Below are positions 1-9,659 of a stretch of 64,000 nucleotides of DNA, piece after piece. The stretch is from contig OX246747.1 of NCBI GenBank assembly GCA_945910005.1, positions 19,059,686 through 19,123,685 on the forward strand. Direction: 5' to 3'. The position numbers were made by a program, and so were the translations under genes. This DNA is from Isoperla grammatica. Taxonomy: Eukaryota; Arthropoda; Insecta; Plecoptera; Perlodidae. Under the pieces are notes generated by a model. That model did not search any database, had not been told where the DNA came from, and saw nothing but the letters and a program-made list of their open reading frames with translations. Within the stretch, counting starts at the first letter, position 1, and every line of letters begins with the position of its first letter.

Positions 1-2831
1 ACCCATAGTCACAAAGCATCCTAAAACCTGTTTGAAGTTTTTTTTTATGCCTCTTATCATCACTACCAATGCTTCATTTGCAAAATTTGGTTCAGAATTA
101 GCATTCAAGTTAACATGTTTATGAGGTATACCAGCACCTATGTCAGGAAAGCCCTCAAAACAATCAGTCCTAGCATTGAAAGTTATGTTTTCCTTTAGGG
201 ACATTTCATCAATTATGACCGAAACAACCCGACCTTCCTTAGGGAGTAAATCGGCTTTCATTTTTAACATTTTAAGAATGTTTTCATTAATGCCTGGCTC
301 AATGGTAAGATTTTGTAGCCAACCCCGCAATGACCGGACAGTTGGCAGGCAGAAATGGTTACGTAAGAATCTGTAAGCCTTTGGTGAACAGTAATGAATG
401 GCAAGAGCAAAATTTTTGTCAAATTCAGTGTATCGTCTGCCCTTCATTCTCTTGCCACGAAGCTTAAGTTGTGATACTATAAAATTGTCTTTAATCACCG
501 AGTTGGTTAAATCATTTTTACCCTGTAACTTGTCGACCTTTTGTTCAAGGTCTGAAACGTGTTTTCTCAGGTCCCTGACAAGTTTACGTTGTCTAGACGC
601 ATTCTTCTGTTGTTGATGTAGTTTCTGGGACATTATTCTTAGCTGTTCTTCAGGGTTCTCTCTGAGCCGCTTAGGGGTACGAGCATCGGGTAGGCGTAGT
701 TCATCACCATCTGCAACGAATAAATTTTATCTCATTACAAAGCATGTATGGCCTCTGTGTACTCACACATAAAACATAGTTTCAAATCTGTCCAAGTCAG
801 ATGTAGGTCCTACCCAGTAGGCCTGAACAAGAGGTTTTTTACCATTAATTTCAAGAAACGTTTACTAGTACTTTAGGTCTTGGCCTATAATGTAACATGA
901 TTTGACAACATATTGTGTTAACAACTACGATTGGCCACACCACGGTACTCAGTGTGAAGCTAATGCGACTTAACTAATAACTTTAGGTTTATGTTTATGT
1001 ACCTGATATGATAGTTGCTACAAATTATAAAAATAAATAAAATGTAGGCTAAGTTACAGCCAATATAAATGCCATCTTTTGATTTCATGTTGGTTCGGAA
1101 CTGCACTGATAGGCGACAGCCTAGCATCGGACAAGTGTCAAGACATCATTGGCCTAGGCTATCATTTAAATTTGCTATTGAATACACGGTAAAAGTAAAA
1201 GGTTGCGCCTACTCACTCGCCTACACCAATATGTCTAACTTAACAAACCTCCAGCCGTTTAGTAACCTGACCCACGTAACCTGAACATTGCAGCTTACAC
1301 AAGTGACTTTTATAACAATGACTGACTAGTGAGGCGCAACCCCTTACAATACAGAATGCACTTGTAAAGAGGTACAGAAAACTTACTGTTATCTGATGTA
1401 TTTGTCACATCCAGGCCTAAGTTATCATTATTGACGGGGTTTGTAGTAGCCCTACTAGACGCAGCAGTCTCCTCTTCCTCACGACGTCTTTTCTTTGGAC
1501 TTGGCCGCCTACACTTGTCATTCTGAGGGGTTCCTTCCGCTCGAAACAAATTTAGTGTGGGAATAGATCCCGGTTTTAGCCTAGAAAAAATGAGGACACA
1601 CATGAGGACAGCAATCAAACAAAAGTAGCCTTTGTTAAAATCGTAACAAAAAATGGGGTACCATATTCATTTTAGGCGAGCCGTAGGTCATGGTGAAAAT
1701 ATATGAATGCTAGGTAGGCCTGCAGGCAGATGATTATAGCAAAGAGAGAAGATAAGCGCATAAAATTTGTATTGTAAACTAGCTATTAGCTACACTAAAC
1801 AAAAATCATTCAATCAAACAAGAGTTTGAAACTCTAACAATACAGACCTGTTTTTGTTTAGTTTAGAAGGCTTAGGCCCGGTATTATAACGCCCGGCTAA
1901 GCACTGGGCTAAATTGTTTTTTCCTATGAAACCACGCTTAGGATTGGTGGTTGCCATGGAGAAAACAAGTTAGCGGTGGGCTAAATATTTAGCCGAGCGT
2001 TATAATACCGGGCCTTAGGGTACGTACCGTAATTGAGACTGGGATGTTACGTCTAGTTTATTTTTTATTAACAGTAGGGGCCTACATGACCTTAGAGGCC
2101 TGGCTTGGTTAGGCCTAAGCCCTACATTAGATAGGCCTTGGGCCTGAAAGGGAAATTTTTATCAAAGCCTCAATATTTAAGTAAACTCTAGCCTTACTCA
2201 GCCTCAACTCAGACAACTGACAACCTGATAAACTCAGCCTCAGAGTAAGCCTAGGCCTAGGCTAGGTTAGTGTAGGCCTAGGCCTATAGGATCTGGGCTA
2301 GCTAGGCCTAAGCCTATATAGGCCTAGGGCCTAGGCTAGAGAAATTACTTACCCTTCACTTTTAAGCAGTGGATTTCGGAAATCTTTGTCACTGAAATGT
2401 TCGGAGCAAAGTCTATGGCTCTTATAGAGGGCATCCGTTCCATTTGTTTTCAGTATTGCATCGAGGTCTCGTCGACTGCATTTATGTACCCACTGTTTAC
2501 ATCTGCATAAGAGGAACAATATTAGAGATGTACAAAGAATGAAAGGCTATGGCCTGGACCTACTTATGCCTAGGCTAGTCAAAACCTGGCTGATCCTATT
2601 CCTAGGCCTAGGACCTAGGCCTAGTCTTGGCTCACACACGCTTTTACTAGGTCTAGGCTCTAGCAAATGGCTCTAGGTAGGGCCTAGGCCATTGGGTTTA
2701 CAAGGTAAGAAAACGTAACATTTCACGGTTACTTACGTGTCAAGGTTCTTCGGAAATCGAAAATATGATAACGTGCGATCCTTCACACCGTAATTATTAC
2801 ACCCATAAACGGCGCAAATACCTCCGGACAT
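1..2831 (-). CDS. THAP-domain / P-element-type transposase, spliced, 3' end off window
   Basis: Four minus-strand exons join in phase: 2831..2737, 2502..2353, 1580..1387 and 710..1 (continuing). Each has a consensus donor (GTAAGT) and an AG acceptor. The start ATG at 2831 opens a THAP zinc finger: ligands C6, C11, C64 and H67, invariant P27, W36 and F68, and the C-terminal proline box as SIPT (P89). A basic KKRRREEEE linker follows. Exon 4 holds a leucine/basic coiled coil, then the block around RRYTEFDKNFALAIHYCS and the block VSVIIDEMSLKENI. These match the P-element/THAP9 transposase helix-turn-helix and first catalytic Asp of the RNase H fold. THAP9 and P transposases bind terminal repeats and cut DNA. 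No stop or frameshift is visible in what is present. It may be an intact P-type transposon or a domesticated THAP9-like host gene. The missing C-terminal half and any terminal repeats would decide. No TATA box is seen upstream of 2831. Confidence 0.82.
1875..2014. mobile_element. Harbinger-type MITE (140 bp) in intron 2 of the THAP gene
   Basis: Imperfect terminal inverted repeats begin GGCCCGGTATTATAACG at 1875 and end with the reverse complement at 2014. The element is flanked by TTA on both sides (1872-1874 and 2015-2017). A 3-bp TTA duplication with GGCCC-type ends fits PIF/Harbinger elements. There is no coding capacity. Confidence 0.75.
2070..2700. repeat. GGCCTA/CCTAGG-rich degenerate repeat
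   Basis: The introns here are packed with the overlapping palindromes TAGGCCTA and CCTAGG in irregular order. The same texture returns at about 3600-3990 and in the minisatellite at 10930-11640. No fixed unit length is evident in this stretch, so it reads as scattered short motifs rather than a clean tandem array. Exon 2 of the THAP gene (2353..2502) sits inside it. Confidence 0.6.
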
Positions 2832-3233
2832 AATTATTCTACATTAAGCAGATGAGTTTGAAGAAAACAGCACGCCTAGCCATGAAAAACAAGTAGTACG
2901 ATCACGCCAGCGCCGCTTGGAGCGCTGTAGTCACTTGTCTCGCGATTTACAGGCCACTTTCCTGTATTAAGCGTAGCGTCTATTACAGTATTTGTTCATA
3001 GCTCTTGCTTGCTCCAGCAAAACGACACCTAGTAGCTTTGTTTATAATGTTTAAGGATTTGTTATTTATTGTTTAATTACCTGTTGACTCCTTTGTCGCC
3101 ACTTACGACATGCAGGGTAGCTATCCTAGATCTATTCTTTACCGGGGCCATACGGGATAATAAATAATGTTTATAGAATTGCACAAAATAAATCACTTAC
3201 TGGTAACGTACTAAAATAAATTAAAATACCTAC
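2832..3233. other. Intergenic / 5' flank of the THAP gene
   Basis: No ORF is supported here. The stretch upstream of the THAP ATG contains GC-rich sequence around 2880-2945 and no recognisable TATA element. The missing 3' exon of the neighbouring Myb/SANT-like gene should start in or left of it. A second donor-like site (GTAAGT, minus) lies near 3200, so that exon could end there instead. Confidence 0.3.
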
Positions 3234-4275
3234 CGGATATTCATCAACAGGGTCTTGTGGAAAGCCCGCCTCTTCAATGCCCATGTCTCCAAAGACAATA
3301 TTTGGGCCAAGAAAAGCCAGTAGCTTTTCTTCGATTAGGGTCAGCTTCGTGACTGGTGCTTCTCCACCCCCAGTCCCTCTTGCGTACATCGAAATACTGC
3401 TGGCCTTGGACTTGACCTTAAGTCTCCAGTCGGACCATGACTGAAATAATGAAAAAGATGTATCAATAATTAGCCATAGCCTACATTTATGAATTGGAGC
3501 TTGCATAAACACATAAATAAACACCTACGAGCACTTCTTTCAGTCTCAGCCATAGCAAGCTATTTTGTGACAATGATCTCTATCAAAATTGTAGTACTAC
3601 GTAGCCTAGGCCTAGTACAAGAAAGATGTGTCAGTCACAACTGTGTGCCTCGCTAGCTTGAGCTTAGTGGATAAAACGTTATTACAGGGCGTAGGCCTAG
3701 TAGAGTAGTAGGCCTAGTAGATTAGAGGCATAGGGCTATGCCCTACCCTAGGCTAACTTAGAGTTATGAATTTAAACGATATAAAGTTACATAGGCCTAG
3801 TCATAATGAACTGGCATAAGCGTCTTATCATTATCAATCAAATAATCCACGGTGCCTTGGGCCTACTTCACCCTAGGGCCTAGGCTAGGCCTAGGGCCCT
3901 AGATGTCACAAAGTTTCTTTGGGTCATGCTCACGTGCATATGGGAATGTCGTAGGCCTAGGGCCTACCAGTCCTACTCTAGTACGAAGATTGTTTACTCT
4001 TATCAAAATATTGATGAATAATTGGGGCTTCTAAGCCTAGTTTTGTAATGAAGTAAGTAATAATTTCTTACCGTTTTCCACTTGGCAACATCCTTGGTCG
4101 CCCCCGTCCCCATGGCATTTAGTTGGGCTGCCAGGCTTACCCACATCTCTTTGGATTTCTTTCTCCCTAACGGCCCTAGCAAACGATTTGCAGAGAATTC
4201 GCGATGCTCAATCATGTAAGAGAGCATTGTCTCTTGTTGGGCCTCACTGATCTTTACGTTTTTAGTCGGAGCCAT
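3234..4275 (-). CDS. Myb/SANT-like (zeste-type) DNA-binding protein, two exons, 3' end unresolved
   Basis: Exon 1 is 4275..4072, starting at an ATG in good context (AAAATGG) and ending at a GTAAGA donor. Exon 2 is 3440..3234, after a TTTCAG acceptor, and joins in phase 0. An in-frame upstream ATG at 4413 exists, but the 4275 start has the better context and matches family proteins. The product has the Myb/SANT-like layout: helix 1 with QQETMLSYMIEHREF, a middle helix with KKSKEMWVSLAAQLNAMG, and the third helix WSDWRLKVKSKASSIS. The hallmark GTGGG linker and an EEKLLAFLG motif follow. Such domains occur in host regulators and as the DNA-binding partner of Harbinger transposons. Exon 2 ends at a GTAGGT donor (or at a later GTAAGT near 3200), so at least one 3' exon is missing from this call. 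Confidence 0.7.
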
Positions 4276-4784
4276 TTTGAGGTTATAGTAAACAGAATTA
4301 TAAGACGTCACAACATGTGCGAACTGCGAAGCACTCGGAAAAAGCTGAGTTTCTGATTGGTTACAACTTCGGCAGCTCCGTCTCTGTGTGATGTGCTCGG
4401 CTCGGCACGGCACGGCAGTCCCATATCGGCCTACCCATATCGGACTACGCTATAGAATCGCTATTTTTTTATTTTCTCTCCAAACCCGCTATGGGAACGA
4501 CTAATATACACGCTTTGGAATCGGCACGGATCCATATCGGGAAATTACAGAATAGGGGTCCTGTTGTGCTCTTGTCCTGTTCGTTTCCATCGCCTAAAAG
4601 CACGATTTTTATCATTTAGCGAGTTAATAACCTCGTGGTCGAACCATGCAGGATATTTCATAACATTTATTTTGACTTCAGGGACCGTGTCATTGATAGC
4701 CTTACTTAGTAAATCGTAGAATATGTCACACTTTTTATTTACATCATCAGTGGCATGTAATTGATCCCACGAGCAGTTCAGTAA

Positions 4785-6068
4785 TCAGTTATTAAGTTTA
4801 TTTAAATCAACTTTGTTCCAGTTTAATTTTGTTTGCATTTTCGGCCTGTATGTGTTGTTATTAGATTTGGGTGGGATAATTGTACATTTAAATGCCAAAT
4901 GGTCTGAACTTACAGCTGGTTCCTCGTGTTTTAGTGTCACAGTGAAATCTTGATTATTTACAAATAGCAGGTCCAGGTAGTTAGCCCCGCGGGTTGGAAA
5001 ATTTACGTGTTGATGAAGGTCAAGCTCATTAAGGGTGTCAACGAAGTCAGCTGCCGCGTCGACGTTCGTGTTTCCGCTGATCGTAGGTATCAATATCTCA
5101 GGGTGGTCATCGCAGGGTTGCCAGATGATGTCCGGGAAGTTGAAGTCTCCGCAGAGCAGGATATTGTCTTGCGGGCGAGCGAGGCGCTGGATACGAGCCA
5201 CTGACAGGTGGAGTTGTTCCACAGCATTGGCCGGTGGTTTAGGCGGCAAGTAGGCGCATCCAATGTATATACTGACATTTGGCGATGTTGACACTTCGAC
5301 CCACACGATTTCGTTATTTAAGTTGATATCTTCTTCTACGCGACGGCAGCCGAGCCTAGTGCTTACAGCTGTGAGGACCCCGCCCCAGGCACGCCCACCC
5401 CCCTGTTGAATCTTTGTGTTGTGTGGACCGAGGAGCTGTCTGTCTTTGCGATGGATGGTGTATTGACTGCTGTCGAGTATTTCATTTTCAAAGATGTTGT
5501 CGTGAAGCCAAGTTTCCGTAATGCATACTATGTCTGCCTCACTGTTGTCAGCGAAGTGCATGTTGAAAGTTGCTAGTTTATCTGCTCCTGAGATGCTCCT
5601 GGCGTTCATGCAGTACAAAGTTATATCGGTATTGTTGACACTGTCATTCACACGCGAGTGGTTGATGACGTTCATCTCGCAAGTTGGGCCTGGATTTAGG
5701 TTGACGTCTCCTGCCAGTGCGATGAGCAGCAATGCAACCGCGCCCACTGACCTTGGTATTCGCACCGCGCGTGTTGTGGCGACAAGGGTTCGGGCCGGAC
5801 CGGTCCATCTTCCAAGACGACCTTGCGCGGGGGAGGAACCTTGCGCTGGCCTGCCTGACGCTGAACTCAAACACATAGTCAGAGTGCTAATATTAACTTG
5901 GGTACAAACCATGAGGACTTCTACGGTTAATCCGTGATAACGACGATGCACAAGCACTTCACTCACATTTTGGTTCGATTCCGATTTGTGTAACACGACT
6001 TTTAAGATACATAACACTAAAAAATACCGGAGGACCGCGCGCGTAGACTTTCGGTTGGCGGCCATCAT
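4785..6068 (-). CDS. CR1-like LINE polyprotein: hydrophobic leader, 2A peptide, AP endonuclease (truncated)
   Basis: 427 codons from ATG at 6068 to an in-frame TGA at 4785. Residues 11-27 are hydrophobic and signal-like. Residues 109-119 are a second hydrophobic run leading straight into the 2A motif DVNLNPGP (121-128). Residues 150-395 form an exonuclease/endonuclease/phosphatase-type nuclease: N155 (CMNARS), E185 (ITETW), D308 and N310 (GDFN), D366 (LDLLF) and D389-H390 (SDH). In LINEs this enzyme nicks the target DNA. The reading frame stays open in the same phase beyond the TGA up to about 4554, so the TGA is a nonsense mutation. The copy is not functional, since the reverse transcriptase is absent. 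The family call rests on order and motifs. CR1 versus a related L2/Rex clade is not separable here. Confidence 0.8.
   Translation of the reverse strand: MMAANRKSTRAVLRYFLVLCILKVVLHKSESNQNVSEVLVHRRYHGLTVEVLMVCTQVNISTLTMCLSSASGRPAQGSSPAQGRLGRWTGPARTLVATTRAVRIPRSVGAVALLLIALAGDVNLNPGPTCEMNVINHSRVNDSVNNTDITLYCMNARSISGADKLATFNMHFADNSEADIVCITETWLHDNIFENEILDSSQYTIHRKDRQLLGPHNTKIQQGGGRAWGGVLTAVSTRLGCRRVEEDINLNNEIVWVEVSTSPNVSIYIGCAYLPPKPPANAVEQLHLSVARIQRLARPQDNILLCGDFNFPDIIWQPCDDHPEILIPTISGNTNVDAAADFVDTLNELDLHQHVNFPTRGANYLDLLFVNNQDFTVTLKHEEPAVSSDHLAFKCTIIPPKSNNNTYRPKMQTKLNWNKVDLNKLNN
5685..5708 (-). other. 2A translational recoding motif DVNLNPGP
   Basis: The eight residues fit the consensus D-V/I-E-x-N-P-G-P except that N replaces E at the third place. 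They are preceded by LLLIALAG. In known 2A peptides the ribosome skips the Gly-Pro bond, releasing the upstream protein. Here this would detach a 127-residue leader from the nuclease/RT part. Confidence 0.75.
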
Positions 6069-6120
6069 AACTAGTGTGTTTAGTTTATTCTTGATTCCAA
6101 TGCAGAAGTACTAGGGCTAG

Positions 6121-6414
6121 ATTCCCGGTTCGGGGTGGTTTTTTCATTTTTGGAACTTGACTTTATTTTGTATGATATATGGAAAATTACAATAGTCCGC
6201 ATGAGATACATTTATGAAAATAAGCTTTAAAGCGGACAGTAGGGCCGGTTTAACAAATAAATTTAAGTTATACCAATATAAAACCGATCAGCCTTAGACT
6301 ACCTACACAAATACATCAGCACCTTCATATTACATTTTAAGTTTTTAAATATTGTGCTGCCATTTTTTGAGCACATTCTGTTTTTAAGTACAAAGTTATC
6401 GGGCTTCGAAAGGC
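6121..6414. other. Non-coding stretch between LINE fragment and retroposon
   Basis: AT-rich sequence with no supported ORF, splice pair or repeat. It may include some 5' UTR of the neighbouring LINE. Confidence 0.3.
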
Positions 6415-6428
6415 TTTTCAAATTAATG

Positions 6429-6808
6429 ATTGATTGATTAATGGGGCTTAACGTCTCATATTTATGCAACGATGGCTAATCGAGACGATGAGCGGGTGAT
6501 AATGAAGATGAGAAAGATGATAATGAAGAATAAAGCCACATCCGAATCAGATCCATTGTACGTCGCGTGAGTCGTCATACGGGAGTCCAGCAAGGGAGGG
6601 CAGGGCCAAGTGGGAGGAGAAATATTCAATGGGACAGTGGGGGGGAAAGGGGATTGGGGTGTGGACTGCACTTCGTCTGACTTCTCCTCCTCGACCAGTC
6701 CGGCTAGGGTGGCCCTACCAGAAGCATAAGCTTCCGCCGGCATAGCTCTCGGGATCAACAAAGCACGCATACCTGCCCACCACGATAAGGTGGCAGTCCC
6801 TGGGCAGG
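6429..6808 (-). mobile_element. Short retroposon copy 1 (380 bp) with perfect 14-bp TSD
   Basis: The element is bounded by TTTTCAAATTAATG at 6415-6428 and again at 6809-6822. On the minus strand it starts CCTGCCCAGGGACTGCCACC and ends with GTTAAGCCCC, then CATTAATC and a short (AATC)n tail. Two near-identical copies lie at 33454-33828 and 54471-54853. Variable TSD length and a simple tail point to LINE-driven insertion. The 3' end resembles that of the RNase H-bearing LINE at 58322-59556. The minus strand has a conserved open frame across the copies, but it runs through the structured 5' head and is probably a relic of the parent LINE rather than a gene. Confidence 0.85.
6663..6808 (-). ncRNA. 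Candidate HDV-like self-cleaving ribozyme at retroposon 5' end (copy 1)
   Basis: Numbering from the first element nucleotide (6808): P1 pairs nt 1-7 (CCUGCCC) with 31-37 (GGGCAGG), the same spacing as in HDV ribozymes. P3 pairs 18-20 with 28-30. L3 is the 7-nt UUAUCGU. In this copy U22-A39 and A23-U38 can form P1.1. P2 pairs 10-16 (GGACUGC) with 140-146 (GCAGUCC). J4/2 reads ACGAAGU, with the candidate catalytic C at nt 134 (position 6675). P4 is long and only weakly paired. Cleavage would occur exactly at the element's TSD boundary. A mild oddity is C rather than G at nt 1. This is a hand-drawn fold and has not been scored. Confidence 0.55.
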
Positions 6809-6822
6809 TTTTCAAATTAATG

Positions 6823-8479
6823 TAGTAAACGATAAATCAAATTTAAAAACCCGTATTATGCATGGTAATGATACACTTAACATAAACACGTATCGATTTA
6901 GTGTAAAACATTCTGTACGGCAAAAATAAAAGGAATTCAAGTTTGTTTTAAAATTAATATTGACTGTAATTTTTAATTTTTAAACCCTGATTCATCATTT
7001 TTAAACCTGAGTAATTATGGTCGTATTTCTTAAATTTAAAAAGATTTGGTTGAGAAATAAATGAGTTCTCCCCGTTTCTATCTTAAAAAGTGTTAAGGCA
7101 AGAAAAGAAGATTGAATTGAAAGAGTGTCCTTAATGTATTATAGCTGACGGCCTCATTTGCAAAAAATACCATGCAAACGTAACTTATGAATTCCACTTG
7201 TGCATCAAGTTATTCTTAATGGAAAACTTCAATATTAATTTTCGATTCAATTATAAATTAACACTTTTTAAGATCTAGGAGAAAGATTCATTGAACGAGA
7301 TCTCATTCATTTCTAAACAATTCTCTTCAAAGTTTCAGAGGCGTTCATAATACCAAGTCTCAAAGCTGACGTATTGGGTTTTTATAAACGATCATTTAAG
7401 TGCAATATTAATAACACAGAAAATAGATACGCAATCAGTGGAATTAAATTGCAATTACTATACATGGTTTTATTTTTTTATCGCTTGCTTTCTGAATTGT
7501 ACTTGAGCCCCTTTGGAGATCGGTAAAATTGTATAAAAAGACAGAATGTGATCAAAAACAGTCAGTAAATGGTCGCAAACTTCTTAAAAAATTAGCATGT
7601 AATATTAAGGTGCTGATGTACGTGTGTCCACAATTTCATGGTGATAAGTTCAAATTTGTGAAATTTTTAATTTTTAATTATATAATGTCCCCTTAAAAGC
7701 TAATTTTAATAAAATTACTCGTATGAACGAATGAGCTAACCTGGGCGCGAGGCTAACGCTAGACCGCCTCAGGCTACGAGAAGAGGTTACCTAGCGCGGA
7801 CGGCCCAGCATTATTACCGGCTCCGGCCACGTGCGTGGAAGGGTTTCGTTTTTATCTCCACGGGAGGTGGACTAGTTGACATGGGTAGCGACATCTGCTA
7901 ATTCATATTTTATTGCGCATATGACTTCTTGTTTATTTTGATGTGACATGTGACTGAAGAATCATACATATAATTATGTTAGTATTAATACTTGAAATTC
8001 AAGGAAAAAAGAACGAAGTCGCTATACGGCTATTTCGACATAATACAAGTATGAGAATTATAGATGAAGCGAACTTTATAAATCAATAAAAGCCTATTAA
8101 ATTAAATCATTTATGATGGTTTTGTGCACAAAAGAATACAGAAACTGTAATTATTTAGTTCAATTATCATGCACGAAGCGAAAAAATGTTCTTTTGTTGT
8201 ACGTTGTTGTTTGTTTAAAGTAAATAAGTAATTTTACTTTATGCAACAGAGAAAATATTTCCATGTGACGCGCGGGTCCCGCTGAGAGTTATCTTCTACA
8301 GGTAGAGATATTGAGAAATGGTGATCCGTAAATCCAAATTTCACGTTTTTCGCGACTTTACAGAATTGGGGCCAAAAATACTAACAAAATAGTTTGGGGG
8401 TGGGGGAGTTATGAAGTTACATTATTAAAACAAGGTTTAGCCTGTATGTTCTGTACAGTCACTTTTATTACGTAATTTT
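6823..8479. other. AT-rich non-coding region
   Basis: No supported ORF, splice pair or inverted repeat was found. A GC-richer island at about 7735-7870 (around CGCGAGGCTAACGCTAG) stands out from the AT-rich flanks, but I recognise nothing in it. Confidence 0.3.
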
Positions 8480-8640
8480 AGGCAACCCAAGACAACCTTA
8501 CACATGCTTTCGTCACAGGCGCGGTATTCGTAGCCAATCAGCGATCTTTATCTGCGCGCCCTTGTCTCGGGCAGTTCGCTGGTTGGCTACGAGTGCCTCG
8601 CCTGTGACGAAAGCATATATAAGGTAGTCTTGGGTTGCCT
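8480..8640. mobile_element. Foldback MITE with ~60-bp arms, TA flanks
   Basis: The left arm begins GGCAACCCAAGACAACC at 8481 and the right arm ends with the reverse complement at about 8638. Both also share ATGCTTTCGTCACAGGCG. The loop is about 30 bp. TA lies on each side (8479-8480 and 8639-8640), as expected for a Tc1/mariner-type MITE, though a 2-bp duplication is weak evidence. Confidence 0.6.
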
Positions 8641-9148
8641 ATACGACGTTGTCCAAGAAGAGGGTCCTTCCACGAGTGACCGGTGATTGACTGATTACCG
8701 TAGTTTACGAGAAAAGAATAAAACACGCCCTAAGAAGTCAACTTCGAGGTTTAAACCACGATTTAACCAGTTTTATACAAATGCGTTCGAAATTTCGAGC
8801 TATAGGTGAGATTTTGCGAAATTCGTGATTTCAAAAAGTGTTTTTCCATATCTCAATGATGTTACTCATCGACAATATTACATTTTAGGCGAAAAAACGT
8901 ACGATAAAAAGAAAATCGCGAATTTCGTTATCATAGTTTTTCACGACCTCTATCTACAGGACAGGCTCATCAAGAAGAAGAATCAACTCTGCCACATTTC
9001 ACTATCCAAGTGTGTGGCCTAGCCTGCTATACACCCTAATATATATATCTATATAAATGCGCATGTAAATGAATAACAGTTATTTATTTACATGTGTATT
9101 TATATAGCTTATAATAGATAAACATTTATGTCTTATCAGTATGCTTTT

Positions 9149-9253
<105 letters not shown>

Positions 9254-9302
9254 GACCGTACATAGCATCCACAGTTCGGTTTGAAAAAATAATGTGGACA
9301 AT

Positions 9303-9441
9303 GATATATTAAGTAGTATAGCTAAATGTGGGCATTTGAGAAGCAGAAGAAGAAGAAGAAGAAGAAGAAGAAGAAGAAGAAGAAGAAGAAGAAGAAGAAG
9401 AAGAAGAAGAAGAAGAAGAAGAAAAAGATATATTAAGTAGT
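9303..9441. mobile_element. Tiny retroposed insert with (GAA)n tail and 15-bp TSD
   Basis: GATATATTAAGTAGT occurs perfectly at 9303-9317 and 9427-9441. Between them lie about 28 bp of unique sequence followed by an ~80-bp (GAA)n tract ending in A5. Flanking direct repeats with a 3' simple tract indicate a severely 5'-truncated plus-strand LINE/SINE insertion whose tail expanded. Confidence 0.6.
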
Positions 9442-9546
9442 TCTAAGTAGATTTTAATAAGGTAAACACATGGAAATACTTGACAGTTGTGTCCGTACAA
9501 CATGTTTATGCCGGTTTTGACCGAGTTTGTATGTATTGCAACAATA

Positions 9547-9547
9547 A

Positions 9548-9591
<44 letters not shown>

Positions 9592-9619
9592 TAAAAATAA
9601 TAATAATAAAAATAATAAT
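9547..9619. repeat. (AAT)n microsatellite, interrupted
   Basis: A third simple-sequence tract within 500 bp, with AAAAT interruptions. Confidence 0.9.
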
Positions 9620-9659
9620 TATCATGTTTTTATTTGCAAACAGAATATCAAAATCCCAC

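Larger units (their letters stand above)
4554..6120 (-). mobile_element. CR1-like non-LTR retrotransposon, 5' part only, RT missing
   Basis: This minus-strand segment holds the start of the second ORF of an APE-type LINE and stops abruptly near 4554, in the linker between endonuclease and reverse transcriptase. The linker (KYPAWFDHEV, NRAFRRWK) continues past an in-frame TGA at 4785. No RT, 3' UTR or tail follows. Ordinary LINE copies lose the 5' end, so loss of the 3' part implies a later deletion or rearrangement. The 5' limit near 6120 is approximate. Confidence 0.75.

Noticed and set aside
140..616. Plus-strand ORFs at the left end
   Set aside because: They are antisense to the well-supported transposase exon on the minus strand.
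5521..5937. Plus ORF of 138 codons
   Set aside because: Shadow of the CR1-like endonuclease frame on the opposite strand.
6462..6815. 117-codon minus ORF repeated in three retroposon copies
   Set aside because: The frame crosses the structured 5' head and the TSD and has no domain. Conservation is explained by recent copying of the element.
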